Source: Tubiluchus corallicola (taxonomy: Eukaryota > Priapulida > Priapulimorpha > Priapulimorphida > Tubiluchidae). From it: a stretch of DNA of 64,000 nucleotides. Of this stretch, positions 23,201-35,200 are shown piece after piece. Numbering within the stretch: the first letter of the stretch is position 1; each line of letters begins with the position of its first letter. The DNA is taken from the NCBI GenBank assembly GCA_030141605.1, contig JAQGDQ010000053.1, forward strand, positions 188,001-252,000, read 5' to 3'. Both the position numbers and the translations under genes were made by a program. The notes beneath the pieces are model-generated. The model made no database searches and was not told the origin of the DNA. It worked only from the letters and a program-made list of their open reading frames with translations.

Positions 23201-26200
23201 GATACTTTATAAATGTTCAGTTGCAAGTACACATAAGTAATAGCGGATCCCACCGCTGCCATGACGGCGTTCCTCGTGGGTGATAGTAATTAGTAACTTA
23301 TGCAATACGAGTATGAAGCGCACTTAACTTTGGTAACGTAGCGAGACTAATACTAAGGCTTTTGAAATGCGGAGTTGTCCTTGTGGTTTATGTGTACCTG
23401 TTTCTGAATACAAAGCTTACTAAAAGACTAATTAACATTTCAATGCTTTTATTCTACTAACAGACAATATGAGTGAATCAAGAGAAAGAGAAAAAAATAC
23501 ATTACAATAGTTAAGGATGGCCATTTCAAGAATTACAGCACGAGTTCTTGGTACCAAACAGTAACCTAATAGTAACTGCAGTTTTCACTGTCCATAAGAG
23601 TTTGTGCACAAGATATCACCAATTTGAGTAATCACTATTGAGCTCAAAAGTAAACTGTTACTTATCTCTGGAGTGAGCGCTCACTACATCAGTCCATTGG
23701 CAATCACTGGGGTACTCCATGGAAGGGATACCATCTCCAAAACATCGCATACCACGCTCGACAGTACTAGGTGCCAGTCCCTCCACACCCTGACAATAAG
23801 GGCTGGGTTGCTTATACTGTGTAGAAGGCTCAAAGTTGGTCTTTACTCCACTCAATTGCATTACAACACATTGTCCCTTAGGATAGTATTACACCATTGA
23901 CAACTGTCCAGGATTTTTCACAATAAAACACCAGTTCAGCCATTTTCAACAGATAAATTTTAAGTTTGTCCTCAAAGGTATAAACCCAACATTTTAACAG
24001 CTATCATTTTCCAGACCATTCTACACACTTCTCAATATCAAAAGCACATTTTCCTGTTACTGGAACAGTTCACTACATTCTAGGTAGTTTTATACTTTAG
24101 ACAGGTAACTGTAACACTATATAGGCTGAATGAGAAAGCAAAACACCCCTGTAATAAAATAAACAAGGCCGAAGCCAACACACTTTCAAAATGACCTGCA
24201 TAACACTGAAATTTAGGTTACCTGTGGGGCAGATATAGTTCATGGGTGCCTAGTACATTATCACAACAACAGCAATAAAAAATAAAGTAAACAATGCAGG
24301 TAGTTTCCTTATACAAAATCAAACTAAGTTAGGCCTACTCAATCGAACAAAACATTTATCATTGAACAAATTGCATAGTATAATGTACATAGGTGGTTGC
24401 TTGTAATGTGCAAGAACACGCTTTAGCCAAGGGGTGGACCTAGTCTGGTCCATCACATTCACATCCATCTTTTATGGCCTTAGTTGTAATATTGGCAACA
24501 ATAATAGATGAAGGGCTGTAAATCAAAATGTACTATTCCTCAAAGCAAAGCCAAAAGCATTTTTGTGTTAAGCTCAAATCATAGCCTTGTCCAGACCTAC
24601 TTCAATGCACTATGTGCGATAGATGAAACAAAATATTAGTAAAAAGGTACAGCGTCACTACTAACTCACACTAAGCTGCTCTCTTATAGGCATGGTTAAA
24701 TTTTCTGTTTTCTGATGATTCCTGCTTTTTAAATGTCCACACTATCAGGTTGCTTTGTGACACTAAATCAAGCCAGAACTGGACACTGAGGCAACATGAC
24801 AGAGTTGTTCTCTGCACTTTACCAATGATAGTTTAAGCCTCAGGAGGCTGGGTAGACTGTCTGACATTATGTGGAATTCGAAAAAAGAAAATTGAAATCT
24901 ACAGCTGTTCCTTTGGCTCTGTGATTGAGAAGTAGTAGAGAATATAGGCCGGGTGGTATAGCTCAGTGATAGCGCACTTGCTTCCCACCCGGGAGGTCGT
25001 GGGTTCAACTCCTGACCGAGACATACTAAAGACTTAAAAATGGTATCTCTCTTTCTTTGACCAAACACGCGGGTTTAGAGAAGTAACTTGTGGGTAATAA
25101 TAATCGGGCAACCTTGGAAATAAGTATTGAGTTACAAAAGGTGTTATCCCTGGACAATGTCTTAAAGGAAATTATCAATATAATATAACATCCGCTATGC
25201 GGAACAAGAAGGCACAGAAAGCATAAAAAGCGCCCGAGTCACTGAATGTGCTGCACCAAGTGGCAGAATATAAGTAGCAACACAATAACATCAATTAGAA
25301 ATTCGAGTCAAAGAATGGTAGACCACAGGTAAGATCAAAGTAAAAATTTCAAGCCTTTTTATGTGCTGTAGTCAGTAAGAACTAAGTTTATGCATTAGCC
25401 ATTACATGAACTGTGTGGTGACCTTGACTAAACTGTGAGACAACTGACCAGGAATGCTGTACTGTACTGTACACAGAGTACGCAAATGATTGGGTAAACT
25501 ATAGCAAGAGTTTATCTGAGAATTTTTTGCACTTTAAATTTGCAAAGTTCATGTGCCACATTTCTGACAAAGATCTCAGATACTATTAAATTTTACACCA
25601 ATGTATAATCATGACAGTGTAAATCGCATTGTGTTTGTAAGTTTGTTGTCAACAGGGTTCTAATGGCTTCTCTCGGGTTTCTTTATTATTTTAAAATAAT
25701 ATTTTGTACTTTTCTCCAATACAATTACTGCAATAATACTGTACAAACTATAAAACCGCAGGAAAGAAACAGCAATAGCTTAATCCTAAATTTATGCATG
25801 TATATAAACACTACTAAGCTGTGGTTCTTGGTTGGCTACCGTTACTAACTGGCTTGTTTGAGTTAACTAATTTCTTAAATAACTGCCAGCTACAATAGCT
25901 GAAACTTAGGATTGTGTTATTTTGTTTACATAGTTCATAGACTATGGCCTACTATATACTACTATACTATTACGATACCAAAAGTTTCTTTTCTGTTTAT
26001 AATTTTTTGATATTTTTCCTATACTCTGTGAGGAATTGGGACTTCATAAATTTTATATATGCCATGATTACCACACTGCAAGCACACAAAAAATAATGAT
26101 AAAAAATTTATACTTCAATCAGAGTACTATAATTTAATAACCCTATTAACAAAAGAAAATTTACACATGTTTAATATATTTTACCTTAATTAAAACTATG

Positions 26201-29200
26201 CTTATAATGCTGTATACATTTTTATCTAGTCTTAATTATTAAATTTATTTTCGCAATAAATGAATAGTAAATAGTAAATATTCATGCACAATAAACAGTT
26301 AAATGTAAATTTGTGCAGATCCACAAGGCTAATCTTCATATGTGATCTTTGCCTATTATTACACCTTATAAATAGGTATAGGCATCTTAATTATTGGTTG
26401 AAAACAAGTTGAATTTTTGCTTTATTAAAATAAAAAGTAGCAAACCTGATCTAGGGCTGAGATAGGCCTCAGTCATATCGACTTGTATTTTGGCAATTAA
26501 ACTTTTGCCTCTACTAGGGATAGGACCCCACAAAATTTTAGGCCTGTAGCAAAAGCCCCCCCCCCCGTTCCAGTCTGCGTAAAGAATCGCAATAAAATAA
26601 GTGCATGGGCTTCTACGATTTAGGTGGCTGCTTTTTTCCATAAGCATTTCATGACCTGTTGAAATATTTACACTTTTACTTTCGTAAACATCTGTATATA
26701 TAGTGCGATGAATAAACCATACACTTAAAAATAAGCCTGGAAACCTAACATCTCTGTGTAACACTTTAGCCAGAATAGTTGCATGCATAACAGTACACAC
26801 CACATTCTTAAATGCGAAGCAAGACGTTTTAGAAGATAGCATCGACAATGAGATCGTCATTTAGAAATGCTGGACTTAGAATTTCTCTATAGCAAAGTGC
26901 TATCTTTGAGCATGAAAGGAAGATGCATAACGATGAGAAAAATTCATCATACAACCACTGACACCAGCAAGTAAACACTACAATTATCAATGACCTTACC
27001 TGTCAAGATCAAGTTTGACATGAATATCTGACACTTCCACAATGTAGCCACAGCTGATGGCAATAACTTGGGGAATCTCACCACTAACCACTACTCTCTC
27101 TCCCACTGGCAGTCCCGTGGTTAGTTGCATGGAACATCTACATTTGAAAAACAATGAAGAGAAAATTCAGTTTAATGTCCATTATAATAAAAAGGTAACG
27201 ATTTAGCAACCATATTAAAAATACATAAAACGCCATAGCAAATACTTGTATACAAAGTTTATGTAGTGACATAATTGAAACTACGCACTGTGCAATGTTT
27301 CGATGTCTTTTGAAGGTGTATAAACAGTTGTAATCACTATATTTGTCATTCATCATCTCATTCGGAACTAAAACCATTCCACAGAATGCTTCACCAGACT
27401 TTTCACTGAAAACATAAAATCTCATCACCTACCATGGCAGCATATAACATTAGCTTGACGAAAACTTATTCTTTAAAAAAATTTAAGCGCAATACAAATG
27501 CAAAGTGCCAAGAAAACTCCTGACGCTATTCATTAGGCACTAAATTGTTTGCTTGACGTTGATGCCATGCAAATGCTGAAATTAAGCTTCAAATATTAAA
27601 GTGTGCAACTCATTTGTCATTGGTATAAATTACAATTCCTCAGAATATCAAGTAAAATTTGTCATTTCACTAAATTTACAGCAAACCTTTCATCCCCAAA
27701 GCAAAATTCAAAAACTAAAGAGGCACTTAAAAGTAGTGCTAGGTGTCATAAGAATATCTTTAAAAGTACAATAAAAATTACTAATGTGAAAGAGACAAAT
27801 AACTGAAATGAAATTGAACTGAATTGAACACAGTGTCAAGCAATGACAGAATGATAACTTAAAAAATTATCATAATATAAAGGAGTTTTTTGGTATTTTA
27901 ATTATTATGATCATCCTTATTTAGTCTGTTTTTCTAATTTTATCTCATTTTACACCCAAAAATGAAATAGCTACAAGTTTTGAAATAACAAGTCATGAAA
28001 CTAGTCTGTTTGAAAAATTCTTGCAATCGTACCCCCCAGTTGACGAGTGGCATATAGAAATGATAGCGATACTGAATAACAAAATAAGTGTTCTCTATTA
28101 AAAATTAAATGATATTTTTTACGTTTTTGTCGGTTTTTCAGTATTCCTTTGGTTTCCTCCATACTGGAAGGACCAAGCATTTCAACACTCCTTAGCATGA
28201 AAAAGATTTGTCACAACTATTATAAAGAGTTACCGTTCCCAAGCACTTTTGCACCAAACGTCAGATAGGGAACTCTTCTGCATTTCAGCCTCCATTTCAA
28301 GATGCAGCATGGTCACCCAGTGATAATAATATTCGAAATGAGCGCTTGTTAAATGTTGTACAACATTTTGCATTAGCTCTTCCACAGTCACATCTAAAAT
28401 GCTGTTGCTAGCTGACATTCTACACAGAGGAATAATTTATGAAAAACTCTTAACAAATTAAAAATCATGGAAAATAAAGTAAAATTCATCAATCTAAATG
28501 TTACAACTGGCTACAAGCATGGTTAACGAGATATTTCATGCAAAACATAATACAATAAATGAAAGTATAAAAATATTTTAAATTGTACTAATATATTGTG
28601 AGTAAGGCTGTCACATTTACACGTGTAAATGGGAATGTTAAGTTTATCTAGCTTAAATGTTTACTGATTTTTCCTTTCACTTTGCCGCTATAATGACCTA
28701 AGAATAGCTGACGAAATTGTTTTCTTCGACAAGCCAATAACCCTGAAAATGTACACTGATGATCATTTATTTTTAGTGAAATGAATTTTCATCTACTAGT
28801 AGCTAACATATTAGTGAAATGCATATGAACTTAGTTATTTAACCTGTAACTGAAGTATTAAACCAGTTAGATAACTTAGAGCATTCTAGGATGTTCATAA
28901 GCAGACTACAAGTGCTGCCCTTTTACTCATCCAAGGCAGTTAATTAATGACTACTGGCCGCCCTTCTAATCTATCCATTATGCATCTAAGAGGCGAGAGT
29001 GGCTATTTGCATAAATGGCTTCACAAGTTTCACATATGTGTTAAATACATGCAAGCTGGAACAAATACAAATACAGTATCAAAAAGAAGCAGCAGTTTAT
29101 CTATCTTCCTTAATTTTCTATTGCATATAACGAATATAAAGCTTATACTATAATATTTAGAAACAGTTACATGCTTACTATAACTGAAGCAAATTTATGT

Positions 29201-32200
29201 ATTAAGTTATCAAACAGTTAAACTTGTTTTTTGGTTCTTTTGGTTCCTCTGTCTTTTGGTTCAAGGACCAAAAGAAATAGTTCAGCTACCCGAATAGTTG
29301 TAGTAAATAATTAAACCATCTAGAGAGTGAATTCCAACTAGATCGTACAAAATAAAGGTGACATTGCATGATAAGAAGTGATGTTGCAAGAGATGGCAGT
29401 TCATACTTCTCGCCCCCATGCACGCACGTGCATACACATTAACCACCATGTAAAGATTTAGTAAGTTTAATAACTTACTTACTTTCTGTGTAAACTGCAA
29501 TTTATTAACTGCGGACATCTGCTGCAAACACGAAAGCTATTTATGGGGGGTGGAAGTATTGGCCACTCGTAGCTCTCTTTAGTTGGGTCTTCTTTGCTTT
29601 CAAAACATGATCTTTGAACTTTCTTGTTGAGATGATAAGCTAATTCATTTCGCAGTTGAATCAAACCTAAAATGAATATTCCTTAAAATGTTGAAAGCAG
29701 TTTTACAAAATGAATTAATTAAACTAATTTACATTTGCTCAGATAATAAGTAATGTGAGACGAATAATTTGTGACTTTACAGTCAACAGTGTTAATATTG
29801 CCTTTTTAAGAGTTTTTGCAAAAACAAGAAGAGCATTTTACCTTGTTTATGTGAAACTTCAGCCAACATGTGGAATGCAAAATACATACCTCTCATATTT
29901 TTTTGCACGGCAGGCACTCTGATCATAGAGGCATCTTTTAAATAAAGCAGAAGCCCCTCTCCTGGATCTTGGTGATGATCTGACATCATCATGCTGTATA
30001 ATGTCACCTACATTCGATTTGAAAAAAAATTATCAGTGAGCTAAATTTTTGCAGAATGAGCTTAGCCAAGCTAAAGTAGTCTATTACCAAATAATAAAAA
30101 TTATACTTTTACCAACTAGCTAGTCTTTCAATATAATGTGACCAATAAAAGATTGATTCTATTACATAAAAATGCTAACATAAAAATAGAGATTAACTAA
30201 TTAGTCATTCATAAACAAACCTGGCCCTTATGCTCAGCCGAGAAAGATGGTTTACCAGTTTTTAATTCTAATGGAAGTAATTTCTTTTCTATTAGCACAC
30301 TGCCTTTAGAATGTATTTTAACTTCTACAGATAAGTCGACTTTCCCTTTAACCCCATATCTGAAAAAAAAACAGTTTCAGTAGGGATATTTATGTAAATG
30401 CGCTCAGGTACATTCAGAAAAGGTAACTATAGTTATTAGGAATAAAAAACAACTGCTGTTTAAACGACTTAAGTTCAAAGATGACACGCATGAGTTACCT
30501 TGGAGACCATATGTTTTCTTCTATATCGGGTACATTGCAAACTTTAATTCCACTACAAGTATTCGGGATATCAGTGACCACAGCTGACGTACTGTTCATC
30601 ATGTAAGTTTTCGCCCAATTTAATATCTGTAAAGTAATATTTAGTTGATTTTGAGGTATATAAAACATTAGCTCACATAGGAACTATTATTTATCATCAA
30701 CTAAAATTACAATAATTATTACAGAAACTAATAAAAACAGGCAAACAGCTTACAGAACGAAAGAAAAGTAGCAAAATAAAGCAAAAGAAAACAGAAGAAA
30801 TCTAATAATGTACATATAGATTATAGCTGCTTTTTTTAGAATATTGATATGAAATATCACCATTGTTATCAAAATTTTAATGTTTATAATTTTAGTGCAC
30901 AAATTCTCTACATACACATGCTGTGAGAGTTATACTTAATAAGAAAATTTAATTTCGTAACAATTTTAATGAAAGCAACCAATGACCACTTTGAGTAGTA
31001 TGCGGAAAGCACTTTGGTGAAATAATTTATGAAGTGACGATCAGTAAATTACACCTGTTCAATGCATTCAATAAAGACTTAAATGCCAATACGCACAATA
31101 ATTCCATGTACACACAAAAAATAGTTTAAAAACTAACAAGAAAACAATGAGTTTTTACTTGTGGTATATATGCATCTATCTCCTTCAGAACTTCTTCTGA
31201 AGACAACCCAAGTTCAAAAATATCATGCAAAAACTTTGGCTGACTTATTATTGCTTCAGCCAACTTCCTTAAACCTGATCTGAAAGAAATTAAATTGAGA
31301 TATTAAGAAAAACAAGAAACTAAATTTCTGCGAGAACCACTAACAGTACAGCTAAATTTAACTCAAGACATTACATAGTACAAATTTTTCAGGACTTTTC
31401 AAGTCAAAAACGCTAATAATATCTATTTTGATATAAATGCCAAAATTCAAAATTCCTATCTGTTAATTAGTAAGTAACAGCAATCCTAACTTTACATGCA
31501 AAAAATAATTCCTTGACCTTGGTGACATAACGTAGCTTGCTGACAGTGCAGCAATTTTAATAAAAAAGCAAAGTTTAATATTTAGCTGGAAAGAGATTAA
31601 ATGCACATATCTGTTCACGATTGTGCAGCAATAATGCAATACATGTAACAACTAAGATAAATGCCATGCTAATACATGAGAACATGGCACCAATTTTTCT
31701 ACATGACGTTTTTGTTTCACATCAAATACTCAAAATGTGATAACATGAAAGGCTCACGGTGCAAAAATAAAATTTAACATTTCATTTACATCATGCATAT
31801 GTAATTTGACAGAGTTGACAAATTCAGAGTGAGAAGATACCTGCTGAAAATATGTTTTTGCAAAGCTGTTTGGAAAAGAGAATGAATAATGCTTCCTTGA
31901 ACCATAAAAACATTTGTGCCCTCCAGATCCTTAAAAGCTGATTGTAGGACAGTCCTAGTCATAAGAGAGGAGACTATTATAAACAAGACACTTAGACAAA
32001 AGTGGAAATGCCCAACCTACCATAACAAGTTAACATTATGATGTGCAAACAACTTTTATTTCACTATTTTTACAAGAAAAAGATGAAACACTAAGGCAAG
32101 TGCACAACAACCACCATGAGAGAAAATGAACAATACTGATTTGCAGTAGATCAAATGTGATCCAAGCATATGAATCAATGAAAACATAGAAATTAAAGTT

Positions 32201-35200
32201 GCACCACATCATTACGGCTGGACATTACACTTTTGCTTTAATTAGTGATACTAAACTTCATGCTCTGGAATAAAAAAAATTGTATCTATGTATCAAAATA
32301 TTAAAACAAGAGCAGACCAACCACACTAGTCTTGTGCCAAAATTCGATGCGAGATTTGTAGTTTGTAGCAAATACTTTTTAGTAGTTTTTGCACACTATC
32401 CTCTTACTATAAAACAGAAATGCATCGATAATTGCAGAAAAGAAGCACTTCCAAAAAGCTTCCTCAACATTACACATGTACTGTGCAGACTAATATTAGG
32501 GAACAGGTTATAAGTTACCAGTAAAAAACTTCAAAAATATTATTTTATTCATTATTTTAAACTAAATTTATCTCATAGAAATTAACTATGTAATACCTTC
32601 TCATACATTGTACAGTAGATACGACAGTAGTTCCAGATATCAGCTTATCTGGGTTAACTACCATTAATCCTTGATGATCATTTATCACATTGATATCGCC
32701 TGGAATCACATGTATCACATCACCTACATTGACATCTGTATTTAACCAAGAATCCTGAAAAGTTTACTTAAACTTTTATTACAATAATACAATCATATTA
32801 GATATAAAAATTCACTTTTCAAATTAATTTGTATCAAAAACTGAATGAATACAAAACGAAACAGGATATATGTGAAGTCAAGTGAAGACACAAATGTCAA
32901 GTACTTTATGTTCTAAAATAGGCAGCTGTAGTGTAGTTATAGTTAGGATTAGGTGGTGGTCTTAATTGGCGATGATAATACCAATCAACTGTGCAGAAAA
33001 TTTTATGCCAATTTTTATCTTGCCGCCACACATTTAAAATAGAGAGCAGCAAAAAGAAAGCCAAAGTAAAAACTGATTCGAAGTCTATTAACATAACTTT
33101 AAGGCCTATGTCCCACAGACCTGGACATAATACACAAGGAGAAAAAGCCTCCTCTTAAAAAATGAACATATGCTAATCAATGGTCCGTGTCACACAAATA
33201 ATTCATTTGCCATCTTGAAGATCGATGTTTTATGCTTCACAGAAATAGTCAAAAGTCTCAGCCAGGGATAAGCAACAACAACAAGTATATTCGCAGCTTT
33301 AATACACAGACTGCAAGCCGCATTTAGCCCCACCCAACTTGATGACGTGACACACAGGTTACAGCATGTAAACATAGTGAGCAACATGGAAAAATTTGGT
33401 ATAGGTAAATTTGGTCCTAGTAATTTTGGTAAAAGGAAAACTTGTTGTTAGGAATTTTTAGTAAAGCGAAATTTCAGCACAGGGAAAATGTGATACCAGT
33501 AAAATTTAATACAGTACTGGCGAAGTTTTCTCAAACATTTTTGGTTCAAGTGAATCTGGTACAAGGTAAAAGCATACCGAACAGGTTTGGTGCTACGAAA
33601 GTTTAGTATTGGAAAAGTTCAATTGGTGCTAGGAAGATCTAGTACAGAGAAAACATGGTACAAGGAAAGTTTGGTATTATGAAAATATCTTTTATAAAAC
33701 CTATAAAATGATCAGACATCTAAGATCATACTAGACATTATAAATGATCAGTCTAACTAAAAGACTTATATAAGCAATAAGGGTTTAAACAACATAAGTT
33801 AATTACCATAGATAAACAGAGAATAACAATTTAGAGGTCTGCCAAATATTGGATATTCAACCTTAATAAACATTAATGTAATAGTAGCATTTGACAGTCT
33901 CTTGTAGCAGCATATAATTTTTAATTAAAAAAATGGGAAGCCAATTACTTTGAAGCAGACAGCATTTTTATTAACTTGAATGCTCAGATCATGTTACCTA
34001 TCTAGCTGAGAAAGATTTTTTTCAGCGGTAGATTTGTATGAGTTCTTTTGGCTTGGAGAAGTTGATAAACCTGTCTGGTTCTAATCTTTCCAGGCACTGC
34101 AGGTTTACATAACTATTACTCAAGCATTGTCGTGAACTGATTCACGAGTTTGCTTTATGAACTTTAGCAACATTACAACTTTACAGCAAGTTAAGACTGC
34201 AATGAATCATTTTCTCACCTGACTGGCTTCTGATATGCATTGACCAAGGTTAACCAGTTTCAATTGATTTGAGATTTTATAGTTTGAATCTAGTAGTCAC
34301 AACATAGTGTACAGGAAAGACGGCCAATAATAAAGTGTTTAAGCCGTTAAATGAATTTGGTTTATGTTGCTACATATATTGACAAAAGCCTTTTTCACAA
34401 GCATAATGTTTCAGTACTATAATGTCTCTGTACTACTGCTAGACAAATTTTAGTTGCAGAAATCTCGTATGGCTGGAGAAAATAAAAAATAATAATAATA
34501 CACACTTAACCTTAACTCTCCCACTATATTTCAATGCATTTTCTGCCTGCATTTGAAAGCTGCTTTTGTTGCGCAACTCAGGTGAAGAAAGAGGGAAGAC
34601 AAAGCGAGATGGACACTCCCTGGTTGACTGACGCTTTGTGATCTGAACATTCTGAATAGTACCAATGGAAAAGTTGGCTTTGTGACTGTGAAATAAAATC
34701 GCATTGTTTTGCTTCCCATGTTTGCAGTTTGGAGGTAATGTAATGTTTCTGAATGTATTATTCTGAAGCAGTACCCCCACTAATTTTAGCCACGAGCTGC
34801 CACTTGCTTTATGTAGTTTGCGAGTCCCAGCCAATAGCTTTGAGGGCTTGAGGCTCCATCATTAGACATAATGATATGTACTAAAAAATGAAAACCTGTA
34901 TGAAAGATTTAATGTTTCATTAAAAGTCAAGATAATTACTGACATAATCTTTGTGCATGTGCCTTCTAAAAGCAGGCGATAAAATGAAATTACAAAACAA
35001 ATAATCAGTACAAAAATACTGGAACATAGATATACGATGTCAGCCTGAACAGTTTCACTGCGTTCACAGTACCAAGACACTTCGTGCACATTCATTAACT
35101 CATTCATAGAAATCCTCGGCTCGAGCGTATGTGCAAGGCCCCTCTTGGTGCGGGGCCCAATTTGAAGAAATCTGTCAAATAGGTTTAAAACCGGTCTTGC

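Larger units (their letters stand above)
20038..24457 (-). mobile_element. Rearranged Gmr1-like Ty3/gypsy LTR retrotransposon
   Basis: Reading on the minus strand: a full 5' LTR (24457-23262), primer-binding site, gag, zinc knuckle, protease, then integrase directly after protease, cut off inside the integrase core and joined to an inverted copy of the first 297 bases of the LTR (20334-20038). Integrase ahead of reverse transcriptase is the order known for the Gmr1 clade, and the capsid is SCAN-like, also a Gmr1 trait. No RT, RNase H or normal 3' LTR remains. The inverted LTR piece and the 5' LTR differ by one base that I can see, so the event is recent. It lies in DNA2 intron 13, in the same orientation as the gene. 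Confidence 0.85.

Noticed and set aside
24947-25024. Functional tRNA gene
   Set aside because: Acceptor and T stems do not pair; only the promoter boxes are kept, so it is a SINE head.
26387-26860. 157-residue minus-strand frame with a poly-C run
   Set aside because: Low-complexity hydrophobic translation with no domain; it lies within a DNA2 intron.
28001-28198. Open frame with an AG start just downstream of DNA2 exon 11, at first taken as an exon
   Set aside because: Exon 11 (ending CG) joins directly to T-GAAAAG at 27405 and keeps the human spacing between the Trp and EKSG. No donor in this frame has the phase needed to reach exon 12.
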